Shown here: piece after piece, positions 45,033 to 56,085 of the stretch
How positions within the stretch are numbered: position 1 is the first letter of the stretch
Layout: each line of letters begins with the position of its first letter
From: Cherax quadricarinatus
Lineage: Eukaryota > Arthropoda > Malacostraca > Decapoda > Parastacidae
Reading direction: 5' to 3'
Length of the DNA stretch: 64,000 nt
Assembly (NCBI RefSeq): GCF_038502225.1
Contig: NC_091303.1
Span: 26,980,898-27,044,897, forward strand
Translations under genes and position numbers: made by a program
Notes under the pieces: model-generated
Told to the model about the DNA's origin: nothing
Database searches by the model: none
The model's input: the letters and a program-made list of their open reading frames with translations, nothing else

Positions 45033-45551
45033 TTAATCTTTTCAGGGTCCATGCCGTAGATCTACAGCTTTACATTGAGGGTCCAAACCGTAGATCTACG
45101 CCAAAATTCTAGCAGCGTCAAATTTAGCGCGAGAAGGCTGGTAGGCCTATATCTGAGAGAATGGGTCTGGGTGGTCAGTGTGCACACTATAGAAAAAATC
45201 TGGAGGCCCGCATGGCATTGTGGGAATGCCGCCAAAGTAGCTTTGTTCATAGTGCCTGGCGGCAAGGAAGCTCTCACTCCCCACTCACTCTCCAGGCGAA
45301 TTCTGACTCTCCTCTTCACAACTTAGAGTTTTAAGACTGATGGAAGTGGAGCTGAAGAGGAATTCTATGGTTTTGAACCATATGGTACCATTGTACCATA
45401 TGGTACAATGGTACCATATGGTACAATGGTACCATATGGTACATTGGTGCCATGTCATACAATGGTATCATATGGTACAATGTGTCACATGGTACATTAT
45501 ACCATATGGTACATTATAACATATGGTACATTGTACCATATAGCACAGGGT

Positions 45552-45672
45552 ACAGAGACCCTAATGGAAATAAGTCTGACTTTTTTGGTTATCCTAGGTT
45601 CTCCAAACATATGCTGCTAAATATGATATTCTATGTAACTTTATTTGTGTATACCAAAATAAACTTACTGAA
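45552..45672 (+). mobile_element. SINE/LINE tail domain, plus-strand copy
   Basis: Contains GACCCTAATGGAAATAAG, CTGACTTTTTTGGTTATCCT, then CATATGCTGCTAAATATG and an AAATAAACTTACT end. An inverted copy follows at 45686-45790. Confidence 0.75.
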
Positions 45673-45685
45673 ACGCATGTGGCAT

Positions 45686-45790
45686 CTTAAGTAAGTTTAT
45701 TCAGGTGTACAGAAATACAATTACATGGATTATTATACATAGCAGCATATCTATAAAATCCTAGGATAACCCAAAAAAGTCAGGGTGACT
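45686..45790 (-). mobile_element. SINE/LINE tail domain, minus-strand copy
   Basis: Reverse complement of the same tail (AGTAAGTTTATTCAGGTG, CATAGCAGCATAT, AGGATAACCCAAAAAAGTCA). Together with 45552-45672 it makes a 240-bp inverted repeat inside the satellite. Confidence 0.75.
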
Positions 45791-46568
45791 TATTACCATA
45801 TGGATCCTTGTATCTGTACCATATGGTGTCCTGTACTGTATGGTACCCTGTATCATATGGTACCCTGTACCATATGGTACCCTGTGCCATATGGTACCCT
45901 GTGCCATATGGTACCCTGTGCCTTATGGTACCCTGTGCCATATGGTACCCTGTGCCATATGGTACCCTGTGCCATATGGTACCCTGTGCAATATGGTACC
46001 CTGTGCCATATGGTACCTTATACCATATAGTACAATGTACCATATGGTACCCTGTAACATATGATACCGTATAAAATATGGTCAATAGGAGGTGTTGGTG
46101 GCATGAGACACCAGCCAAGACTAAGTGAGTGGTGACACAAGCTAGCTACTGACTCAGCAGTTTCCAAGACAAAGCCCTGTGTCATCCACCTCAAGGAACA
46201 TGTCGAGTTCCTGTACATTTGTAAATACATAATAGAACATTACTAATATACCACATTTTTGCATATTTTTTTGTAAACATTTATTGTAAACAAAATAATG
46301 AAAATATAAGTGTGTTTATTGTGTTGAATACAACAGTACCATATAGTACCATATGGTACAATGAACCATATGGTATCACTGTACTTTATGGTACAATGTA
46401 CCATATGGTACCATTGCACCATATGGTACCATTGCACCATATGGTACCATTGCACCATATGGTACCATTGCACCATATGGTACCATTGCACCATATGGTA
46501 CCATTGCACCATATGGTACCATTGCACCATATGGTACCATTGCACCATATGGTACCATTGCACCATAT

Positions 46569-49500
46569 ACAACATTGTCCTATAAAAACGAAACAGATCA
46601 CGAATAAACGGCTCGGTTGCCCATGGCTAACCAGCAGCATTCTGAAATCCATTGATAAGAAACACCAATATGAAAAGCAATATAGACAGGGCTTAATACA
46701 CAAAGATATTCTTAAACAATATTCGTCAGTTCTCACCAAAGTAATAAAGAAAGCCAAACAACTGTACTACTCCAGCAGATTCACTGACACAAGAGGAGAT
46801 ATAAAAAAGACCTGGAAAACACTTTCCCAGATTCTGGGGACCCACAAACTGAAAAAAAAACAAGAATATTTTCCTAACCAACCCTAATGAAACACCACTA
46901 CATCCCACTGATACAGCTAACAAGATAAACGACTTCTTCTCAAACATAGGATCTGATCTCACCAGTAAAATCCCACATACCAATGCCCGTGCCAGGGACT
47001 ACCTAGATGGGAATTTTCCAAATTCCCTCTATCTTGTACCAACTGAGCCCACGGAAATCACCGCGATTATAAAGTCACTCAAAAATAACTCAGGGAATTT
47101 GTCTTACGTCCCACCATTATTGTACAAGCGAGCAGCCCATGTCCTTTCGCATGCTATTACATTACTTTTTAACAAGTCACTAGAAAATAGCACTTTCCCG
47201 ACACTACTCAAGACAGCAAGGGTTACACCAATACATAAAGGTGGTGACCCTACAGATGTAAACAACTATAGGCCAATATCAAACTTACCATTGCTATCCA
47301 AAATCTTCGAGAAACTCGTACACAAGAGACTGCATTCATTTATAACGACACAAAACGTACTCAACCCCTGCCAATTTGGATTCAGGAAAACTAAAAGCAC
47401 TAATGATGCAATTGTAAAAATACTAGAGCTCTTCTACACAGCATTGGAAAACAAGGAATATCCGCTAGGAATTTTTATTCACCTAAGAAAAGCTTTTGAC
47501 ACAGTAGACAACGGCATCCTGCTCCACAAACTTGACCATTATGGTATAAGAGGCCATGCGCTTGCATATTTCAAATCCTACCTTACTAATAGGTATCAGA
47601 ATGTCACCATTAAAGACACAGCATCATCAACACGGCCACTTGATACTGGAGTTCTGCAGGGAAGTGTCCTCGGACCCCTGCTCTTCCTCATTCACATCAG
47701 TGATCTTCCAAACGTATCCCAACACCTGAAACCCATTCTTTTTGCTGATGACATGACTTATGTCATCTCTCACCCTAATCTTGCCACCCTCAAAACCATT
47801 GTTAACGAGGAGCTGCTCAAAATATCAACTTGGATGACAGCCAATAAACTTACACTTAACACTGACAAAACCTACCATATTATGTTTGGTAGCAGAGCAG
47901 GAGCTGTTCAACTTAACATTAAGATTGACAACACTCTAATTGCCAGACATAATGAGGGCAAATTCCTAGGCCTATATCTCAACAACAACCTGAATTTCAG
48001 CACCCATATCCAACACATAACAAAAAAAGTATCAAAAACAGTTGGGATCCTCTCCAAGATACGATACTACGTGCCGCAAAATGCCCTTCTCACACTATAC
48101 CATTCACTCATTTATCCATACCTCACCTATGCTATCTGTGCTTGGGGATCAACTGCAGCAACATACCTAAAGCCAATAATAACCCAACAAAAAGCTGCGG
48201 TAAGAATAATCACTAAATCCCATCCCTGGCAACACCCCCCCCCCCCCACTCTTCATAGATCTAAACTTACTCCCTGTTCAGAACATCCACACTTACTACT
48301 GTGCAATCTACATATACAGGACCTTAACCCTTTCAGGGTCCAAGGCCCAAATCTGGAGTCATGCACCAGTGTCTAAGAATTTTCAAACAAAAATTTTTTT
48401 ATTTTTTCTTATGAAATCGTAGAGAATCTTTTTGTGAAGGTAATAAAACAAAAAGTACGAAATTTGGTGGAAAATTGACGAAATTATGCTCTCGCGAATT
48501 TTGATGTGTCAGCGATATTTACGAATCGGCGATTTTGCCGACTTTGACTCCCATTTTAGGCCAATTACATTATTCCAATCAACCAAATTCTTAGCTATTT
48601 CACTAGTATTACTTCTATTCTATCGATTGAGCACAAGAAATCGCCAAGTCAACTGTTTCAACTACAAAATAACGTGATCGGAAATTGTTAATTTGGCCAA
48701 TTTAACACAAAGTTCAAAATATTCCAATTTCAAAATAGGGTCCAGAATGAACAATGTAGGCATTCCTGGCACTAAACTAACATTTCCTCTGTTCATTAGT
48801 TATGTTTTGAGGCTTTACAAATAAATTCCATTTTGATTTTTTATTCACATAATGAATTTTTATTCACACCAAAAAATAGAAGATTTACTGTTATGCAATA
48901 CTGTAATAATTGTATAAATATCATCACCATATTTGTGAATGTATATTAGACCCACCAGCTGACGTGTATTAGACTTGTGAGGTCGTTTGTTTACTCTTGA
49001 ATATCGGCAAAAATTTAACATTTCCGCTACTTTGAGCTCAGTTTCAAGCCATTTCCAATGCTAAAACCAATCAAAATCATCTCTATTTCTGTAATATGTC
49101 TTCCATTCTATCAAATGAGACCAAGAAATCGCAAATACAACTATAAAAAACATACGAAAAAACACTGCAAAGTTGCTGTTTTAATCGAAAAATCATGATT
49201 TCATTTTTTTTCTCTCATTATACACAGTGTGCTGCAGGATCTGTTTTATGTGGTGCACACATACCACATAGATGTATTCTCTCATATCTAGGCCCAAATG
49301 TACCACTCACAGTTTATCAGAGTGAGCTGAGCTCATGGCGTAGATCTACGGTTTGGACCCTGAACGTAAAGCCGTAGATCTATGGGACGGACCCTGAAAG
49401 GGTTAAATTCCAATATTAACCTTGACCTCAAATGCTTTCTTGACAGTTGTGACAGGACCCACAGGCATAACACCAGACACAAACATCTCTACAACATTCC

Positions 49501-49657
49501 CCGTGTCCAACTAAACCTTTACAAAAATTCATTGTATGTCAAAGGCCCTAAAATCTGGAACACCCTACCTGAAAACTCTAGAACTGCAGACACATTCATC
49601 ACCTTCAAAACTACCGTTAGAAAACATCTTATCTCCCTGATACACCCTGTCAACTAA
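46569..49657 (+). pseudogene. LINE A copy 2 reverse transcriptase
   Basis: Linker to 46860, a frameshift in an A-run near 46860, then a long frame 47099-48376. Motifs [52 protein letters not shown] and LFADDMTYVIS. In motif A the catalytic Asp is replaced by His and in motif B Pro is replaced by Leu, so the enzyme would be dead. A C homopolymer near 48238-48249 shifts the frame, and a MITE interrupts the C-terminal region at 48324. The remainder is 49407-49657, ending SLIHPVN. Confidence 0.87.
48324..49406. mobile_element. piggyBac-type MITE D, copy 2 (inverted)
   Basis: TTAA 48324-48327 and 49403-49406. In minus orientation its left end carries GTAGATCTAT (read at 49374-49383) and GTAGATCTAC (49340-49349). 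Almost identical to copy 1 at 12404-13485. The intact target is visible in LINE A copy 1 (AGGACCTTAAACTCC near 4706). Confidence 0.93.
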
Positions 49658-49867
49658 CTACATGTAAACCACCTGGTGGTTCACACTTACACTCACTCAC
49701 TCACCCATTTGACTCTAAGCACAGAAATATGTATCTTAATCTTAAAATGATTCCTAACTAGTCATAAGTTTGCCTGTGATACTCCAATATAGAAACTATG
49801 TATTGTGCCAAAACAAAAGCATTCACACTGCTAAACTCACAAACCAGTATTTAGTCGCTTAGTATTT

Positions 49868-50792
49868 AGTATTTAGAGCTAACCACTGAGGAGCTGCAAG
49901 AGCTTCAGCAGGAACAGCAACAGATCGCAGCTCAGAATCTTGCTGCAGACGAGGAGGAAGAGAGATGGAAGAAGGTGCCTTCTTCATAAATTAAGGAGAT
50001 TTTTGAAATGTGGGGTAGGATGGAAAGATTTATGGAGAAACATCACCCTGAGATGGATGCTGCAAGCCATATCGGCAACTTGTACAGTGACAGAGTCTTG
50101 GCCCATTTTAGGGAAGTTTTAAAGAGACACCAGAAACAGAGCTCTCTGACACTTTTTTTGCGAGACAGGACTCCAGTGACTCTCAAGCTGGTCCTAGTGG
50201 CATTAAGAAACAGAGAAGTATGTAACCCCAGGAAAGGACTTGGTACCTGAGGTGTCGATGGAAGGGGATTCCCCTTCCGAACAGTAACTAATCCAATCTC
50301 TCTCCTCCTCCAGTCTTCCATACACTAAGAAGAATCGCCAATAAAGGTAAGTGTTATGCTGTTTAAGTTTCATTCATCATGTCCCATTGTATTATTTAAG
50401 TACTACATCTATATTTCATGTAAAAGAAATTTTTTTGTTTTAACCCTTAAACTGTCCAAATGTAGATCTACGCTTTTTCAACATTTGAAATTATGTAAAA
50501 AAAGTAGATCTCTTTTCTTTTTTTACATTTGAAAACGTGCAAAAAAACTTTGATCTACTTTTTTTTTTTATATTTGAAAATATGTAAAAGAAACATAGAT
50601 CTACTTTTGGAGCACCACGCATGTGAGCGTAGATCTGCTTGGACACTTTAAGGGTTAATACTTCTGGGTGTCAGGAACGGATTAATTGTATTTACATTAT
50701 TTCTTATGGGGAAAATTGATTCGAAAATCGTCTATTTCGATAATCGTCACACTTCCAGGAACGGATTAACAACGATAAACGAGGGACCACTG
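49868..50792 (+). mobile_element. Tigger 3' half, TTGATAATCG-like subfamily
   Basis: Contains the C-terminal transposase region (EELTTEELQELQQEQQQ, EIFEMWGRMERFMEKHHPE, SHIGNLYSDRVLAHFREVL), then AATAAAGGTAAGTGTT at 50340, and a right end GAGGGACCACTG before TA. A MITE is inserted at 50440. It may be the other half of the Tigger whose left end is at 39972. Confidence 0.82.
50440..50658. mobile_element. Small TTAA MITE m, copy 2
   Basis: TTAA 50440-50443 and 50655-50658; left end CCCTTAAACTGTCC, right end GGACACTTTAAGGG. GTAGATCTAC at 50462-50471, with further ATAGATCTAC inside. The interior has three degenerate blocks of the form TAGATCTAC-T-rich-CATTTGAAA. Confidence 0.88.
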
Positions 50793-50959
50793 TAGTATTA
50801 TTATTATAATTATTTTTTTCTCTCAGTTGTTTGTTGGGCTATCTTACTGAAACTTTGGCAATGTATGATGGAAAGATGCTTCCTAACGTACACCAAAAAT
50901 GAAAGAAATCAGACCATAAATAACGGAGTTCACTTCTTAGCCATTAGCCTCCCCTAAGC

Positions 50960-52060
50960 GGTATATTTTCGTATGATTTTTATGGTTGTATTCTCATTTT
51001 TTTTGGTCTCATTTGATAGAATGGAAGATATATTACAGAAATAGATATGATTTTGGTTGCTTTCACAACATAAAGTACAGTTGACCCTCGCCTAACAAAC
51101 GCATCGCATAACATTAAATCCGCCTAACGAAGTGTTTGAGCGTAAAAATTTTGCCCCGCCTAAAGATAAAAAACTCACCCAATGTAATTTGTTCAGGACC
51201 TGTTCACGCTGCCCCTTGGGTGCCAGTGTTTACAAGCCAGCCAGTGCGGTCGCAGCTACACATACATTCGGTACATTTCACATTATCCCAGTGTTTTTAG
51301 TGCTTGTAACTACAAAATAACTCACTATGGACCCCAAGAATGCTTCTAGTGCCAACCCTGTGGTAAAAAGGGCGAGAATTAGTATGGAATTAAAAAAAAA
51401 AAGAGATTAAGGAAATGTGTGCAAAGTGGGTTGAACTGCAAACCTTTATGGATGAAAATCACCCAAACACAGCTATTGCAAGCCATGCTGGTGACTATTA
51501 CAATAACAATGTTGTGGCCCATTTTAGGCAAATCTTAAAGGAATGGGAGGTACAGAGCTTTATGGACAGATTTGTTGTGTGACAGAGGTCCAGTGACTCT
51601 CAAGCTTGTCATAGTGGCATTAAAAGAAGAAGGGAAGTAACCTCGGAAAAGGACTTGCTACCTCACGTCCTCATGGAAGGGGATTCCCCTTCCAAACAAT
51701 AAAAACTTCCACCATCTCCCCTCCTCCCATCCCATCAATCATCACCAGATCTTCAATAAAGGTAAGTGTCATGTATTCTTTATTTAGTACAGTAGTAATT
51801 GTGCATGTCTTCTTCTTTTTGGGTGTATAAAAATCTATATTTCATGTGGTAAAAATTTTTTTTCATACTTTGGAGTGTCAGGAATGGATTAATTTGACTT
51901 CCATTATTTCTCATGAGGAAAATTAATTCGACTAACGATAATTTTGGCTAACAATGAGCTCTCAGGAATGGATTAATATCGTTAGGCGAGGGTCTACTGT
52001 ACATCAAAATTAACTTCACAGTAGCAGAAATGTTCGATTTTTGCCAATGTTCAATGAGCT
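50960..52060. mobile_element. piggyBac-type MITE interior, interrupted by a mini-Tigger
   Basis: Flanks 50960-51077 and 52000-52060 match the interior of the MITE at 7121-8196 (TTGTATTCTCATTTT, GGTCTCATTTGATAGAATGG, then GAAATGTTCGATTTTTGCC). No terminal TTAA ends are preserved. The preceding 165 bp (50795-50959) are unassigned. Confidence 0.65.
51078..51999 (+). mobile_element. Mini-Tigger, GCCTAACG subfamily
   Basis: TA duplication (51076-51077, 52000-52001); ends CAGTTGACCCTCGCCTAAC and GTTAGGCGAGGGTCTACTG. The transposase N-terminus (MDPKNASSANPVVKRARISM at 51327) joins directly to the C-terminal region (EMCAKWVELQTFMDENHPNT) near 51400; all DNA-binding and catalytic domains are deleted. 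AATAAAGGTAAGTGT at 51755. Stops are present, so no protein is expected. Confidence 0.9.
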
Positions 52061-52377
52061 TTGTGTAAGTTGGTTATTTTTATTAGGTGTATTCTAACCT
52101 AATCACTCTGTAATCCGGCACACTACAGGTCCCAACAATGCAGGATTTGTGATGGAGGACCTGTGTTAGACAAGAGATAACTATAATGAAGTGTTACTTT
52201 GTACACATAAAAAGAGGTAAATATGAGTTTGTGTGACTGACCTACTTATCCACCTACCATCCACCTCAGCCCAGTAGGGCCACAACATAACTCTCCACTC
52301 TCCTCACAATCATCCATAAACACCAGCACCCACAATTTAAGGTAAGAAATACTATTATTTCTGTTACATTTGTAGTC
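52061..52377. other. Unassigned AT-rich spacer
   Basis: No gene recognised. It contains GTAATCCGGCACACTACAGG, which looks like a DNA-transposon end, and AAGGTAAGAAATAC, which resembles the Tigger 3' motif, but neither can be placed. Confidence 0.35.
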
Positions 52378-53459
52378 TTAACCCTTTCTGGGTCCAGAGG
52401 CCAAATTTCAAAGGGTGCACCAGCGTCCAAGAATTTTTCAAAAATAATTTTGTTATTTTTTCTTACGAAATGGTAGAGAATCTCTTTCTGAAGGTAATAA
52501 AACAAAAAGTACGAAATTTGATGGAAAATTGACGAAATTATGCTCTTGCGAATTTTGATGTGTCAGCGATATTTCTGCATTGGCGATTTTGCGGACTTTG
52601 ACTCCCATTTTAGGCCAATTACAGTATTCCAGTCAACCAAATTCTTAGCTATTTCACTAGTATTACTTCTATTCTATCGATTGAGCACAAGAAATCTCCA
52701 AGTCAACTGTTTCAACAACAAAATAAAGTGACCGGAAATTGGTAATTTGGCCAATTTAATGCAAAGTTCAAAATATTCCAGTTTCAAAATAGGGTCCAGA
52801 ATAAAAAATGCAGGCATTCCTGGCACTAAACTAGCATTTCCTCTGTTCATTAGTTACGTTTTCAGGCTTTACAAATGAATTCCATTTTGATTTTTTATTC
52901 ACATAATGAATTTTTATTCAAACCAAAAAATAGGAGAGTTACTGTTATGCAATACTGTAATAATTGTATAAATAATATCACCACATTTGTGAATGCATAT
53001 TAGAGCCACCAGCTGTCATGTATTAGACTTGTGAGGTCATTTGTTTACTCTTGAACTTCGGCAAAAATTTAACATTTCTGCTACTTTGAGCACAGTTTCA
53101 AGCCATCTCCAGTACTAAAACTAATCAAAATCATCTCTATTTCTGTAGTATATCTTCCATTCTATCAAATGAGACCAAGAAATTGCAAATACAACTTTAA
53201 AAAACATACGAAAAAACACTGCAAAGTCGCTCTTTTAATCGAAAATTACGGTCTCAGTTTTTTTCTCTAATTATGCACTGTGTGCTGCAGGATTTGTTTT
53301 ATGTGGTGCACACATACCACAAAGATGTATTCTCTCATATCTAGGCCCAAATTTACTACTCACAGCTTATCAGAGTGAGCTGAGCTCATGGCGTAGATCT
53401 ACGGTTTGGACCTTGAACGTAAAGCCGTAGATATACGGAACGGACCCTGAAAGGGTTAA
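52378..53459. mobile_element. piggyBac-type MITE D, copy 3 (inverted)
   Basis: TTAA 52378-52381 and 53456-53459. Palindromes GTAGATATAC (53427-53436) and GTAGATCTAC (53393-53402), read on the minus strand from the right end. It shares its right TTAA with copy 4 and forms a long palindrome with it. Confidence 0.92.
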
Positions 53460-54539
53460 CCCCTTGAGGGTCCGTGCCGTAGATTCTACGGCTTTACGAT
53501 GAGGGTCCAAACCATAGATCTACGTCATGAGCTCAGCTCACTCTGATAAGCTGTGAGCGGTAAATTTTGACCTTGATATGAGAGAATACATCTATGTGGT
53601 ATGTGTGCACCACATAAAACAAATCCTGCAGCACACAGTGCATAATTAGAGAAAAAAACTGAGACCGTAATTTTCGATTAAAAGAGCGACTTTGCAGTGT
53701 TTTTTTGTATGTTTTTTATAGTTGTATTTGCAATTTCTTGGTCTCATTTGATAGAATGGAAGATATATTACAGAAATAGAGATGATTTTTTATTGGTTTT
53801 AATACTGGAAATGGCTTGAAACTGAGCTCAAAGTAGCAGAAATGTTAAAGTTTTGCTGATGTTCAAGAGTACACAAATGACCTCACACGTCTAATACACG
53901 CCTGCTGGTGGGTCTAACAAACGTTCACAAATGCGCTGATGTTATTTATACAATTATTACAATATTGCATAACAGTAAATCTTCTATTTTTTGGTTTGAA
54001 TAAAAATTCATTATGTGAATAAAAAATCAAAATGGAATTCAATAGCAAAGCCTAAAAACGTAACTAATGAACAGAGAAAATGTTAGTTTAGTGCTAGGAA
54101 TGCTTGCATTGTTTATTCTGGATCCTATTTTGAAATTGGAGTATTTTGAACTTTGCATTAAATTGGCCAAATTACCAATTTCCAATCACTTTATTTTGTA
54201 ATTGAAACAGTTGACTTGGCGAATTCTTGTGCTCATTCGATAGAATAGAAGTAATACTAGTGAAATAGCTAAGAATTTGGTCAACTGGAATAATGTAATT
54301 GGCCTAAAATGGGAGTCAAAGCCCGCAAAATTGCCGATGCGTAACTATCGCTGACACATCAAAATTCGCGAGACCATAATTTCGTCAATTTTCCATCAAA
54401 TTTCGTACTTTTTGTTTTATTACCTTCAGAAAAAAATTCTCTATCATTTCATAAGAAAAAATAACAAAATTATTTTTGAAAAATTCTTGGACGCTGGTGC
54501 ACCCTTTGAAATTTGGCCTCTGGACCCTGAAAGGGTTAA
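53456..54539. mobile_element. piggyBac-type MITE D, copy 4
   Basis: TTAA 53456-53459 and 54536-54539. Palindromes GTAGATTCTAC (53479-53489, one extra base) and ATAGATCTAC (53514-53523). It shares diagnostic variants with copy 3 (CTGAGACCGTAATTTTCG, AAAAGAGCGAC) that copies 1 and 2 lack. Confidence 0.92.
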
Positions 54540-54766
54540 CCAGTAAAAACAACATAATACATCACAAGAATGAACTACAATTACATATTCACTTTTATTT
54601 TTGTATGATGTAGAGGCCTAAACAAAAGTTTTGGCTTTTTTGGGGCTACCAGGAATGTAACCCTATTTTTCCCATAAATTCTTCAGTTCATCTAACATGG
54701 TTTTTTACCTAACACAGCATTTTCAGGAACTTAACTATCATGCTAAATGATGGTCTACTGTAGATC
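54540..54766. other. Transposon end relic
   Basis: Ends with GATGGTCTACTGTA (54752-54765), resembling a Tigger right end, preceded by TTTTTCCCATAAATTC. No coding sequence. Confidence 0.35.
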
Positions 54767-55202
54767 ACAAAGTGTCGAAGATGTTCAGAAGTTGTTAGCG
54801 GGAGACAGTGTTTCGGAGACGATCATTTGTGAAAAGGCAAGGCAGTTACAAGCAGATCTTGTAAAGAAAATGCCTGGAACGAGTGATGATGATAGTGAAT
54901 TTAAGGCCAGCAGAGGCTGGTTTGACAGATTTAAGAAGCGAAGTGGCATACACAGTGTTGTAAGGCATGGTGAGGCTGCAAGTTCAGGCAAACGTGTGGA
55001 TGAAAAATTCACGAGTGAATTTAAGGGGTATGTAGAGACTGAAAAATTCCAACCCCAATAAGTATTCAGTTGTGCCAAAACAGGCCTCTTTTGGAAGAAA
55101 ATGCCAAAGAAGACCTACATCACGCAGGAGGAAAAGGCACTGGCAGGGCACAAGCCTATGAAAGACAAGCTAACTCTCTTGTTCTGTGCTAATGTGGGGA
55201 TT

Positions 55203-55358
55203 TTAATCCTTGAACTGTCCAAACGTAGATCTACGTTCACATGCGTAGCGCTCTGAACATAGAACTACGTTTTTTTACATGCTTTCAAAAGGAGAAAATA
55301 AAGGTCGGAGTGCTATGCACGTGAGTGTACATCTACGTTTGGACAGTTTACGGGTTAA
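55203..55358. mobile_element. Small TTAA MITE m, copy 3
   Basis: TTAA 55203-55206 and 55355-55358; ends TCCTTGAACTGTCC and GGACAGTTTACGGG. GTAGATCTAC at 55225-55234, 22 nt from the outer TTAA base. Inserted in the Tigger catalytic region. Confidence 0.88.
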
Positions 55359-55623
55359 AGTGTATCACTCATGTATCACTCTGAAAATCCCAGTGTGTTC
55401 AACAAAAACAACATAGTAAAGAGTAAACTGTGTGTGATGTGGAAGGCTAGCAATAAGGCATGGGTCACAAGGCAAATTTTCATTGACTGGATCCATGAAG
55501 TGTTTGGCCAGTGTATGAAAAAATACCTCCAGGAAAATAATTTGCCACTCAAGTGCCTCCTGGTAATAGACAATGCTCCTGCTCATCCTTCAAACTTGGT
55601 AGACCTATTGTCTAAGGACTTAA

Positions 55624-56085
55624 GTAAGTAAGTTTATTCAGGTATACACAAATACAGTTACATAGAATTATCATACATAGCAGCATATGTGTAGAGAACC
55701 TAGGATAACCCAAAAAAGTCAGACAGAGTGACTTATTTCCATTGGGGTCCTTTTACCTTATTATTATAATATGAAGGTTATAATATTTTCTTATTATTCT
55801 ACAATGAAGATAACATCTTATTATCATACTAAAAAGACTATCTACTACACCAAGGTCATTAAGACTATCTACAATACGAGGGTCATTACTAGGAATATGG
55901 TAAAATTTACACGTATGTTAGCTAAAAAATAGAAAATCATTCCCCTCCCTATTCTGTAGCTACATTCATCAGACACCTTTTGGCACTCTTCTTGAACTGG
56001 TTCATACTATGACTGGCTTTGACATGTGCGGGCAGTCTGTTCCATTCCTTTATTGCTGTACAATAAAAGGTGTTTGACTTCAGTT
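55624..56085 (-). mobile_element. LINE 3' end with RT C-terminus
   Basis: The minus strand reads LKSNTFYCTAIKEWNRLP and FKKSAKRCLMN, a typical non-LTR RT C-terminal region, then a 200-bp AT-rich UTR and the tail GACCCCAATGGAAATAAG, GGGTTATCCTAGG, AATAAACTTACTTA. The tail domain is shared with the SINEs at 20165 and 45552. It is inserted within the Tigger transposase. Confidence 0.75.

Larger units (their letters stand above)
45033..46336 (+). mobile_element. piggyBac left and 3' pieces around a palindromic satellite
   Basis: TTAA at 45033-45036, end TCTTTTCAGGGTCC, palindromes GTAGATCTAC at 45056-45065 and 45090-45099. An N-terminal coding trace (GGKEALTP, then DGSGAEEEFYGFEP) ends where the satellite starts at 45377. 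A 3' UTR-like portion (46190-46336) resembles piggyBac sequence around 24240-24370. No right terminus is found. Confidence 0.7.
45377..46568. repeat. CCATATGG/GGTACC palindromic satellite in three blocks
   Basis: Blocks 45377-45545 (unit ACCATATGGTACAATGGT and variants), 45805-46078 (17-bp unit CCATATGGTACCCTGTG) and 46337-46568 (18-bp unit CACCATATGGTACCATTG). Each unit contains the self-complementary CCATATGG and usually GGTACC. The blocks are separated by inverted SINE-like tails and a piggyBac scrap. The His/Met/Val/Pro repeat frames are artefacts. Confidence 0.93.
46569..49866 (+). mobile_element. LINE A copy 2, hosting a MITE
   Basis: 5'-truncated at the EN-RT linker, directly against the palindromic satellite. 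It runs to the RT C-terminus (49657) and part of the 3' UTR, then stops at 49866 without the family tail, joined to Tigger sequence. The best reference copy of family A in the window. Confidence 0.85.

Noticed and set aside
45408..46575. CRISPR-like array of 17-18-bp repeats
   Set aside because: Units are contiguous without unique spacers, and the context is eukaryotic; it is a palindromic satellite.
48486..48677. 63-codon frame recurring at 13132 and 52540
   Set aside because: It recurs only because it lies in the MITE D interior; it is short, has no domain and varies with the MITE copy.
52266..52505. 79-codon minus-strand frame
   Set aside because: Crosses the TTAA boundary of a MITE and has no recognisable domain.
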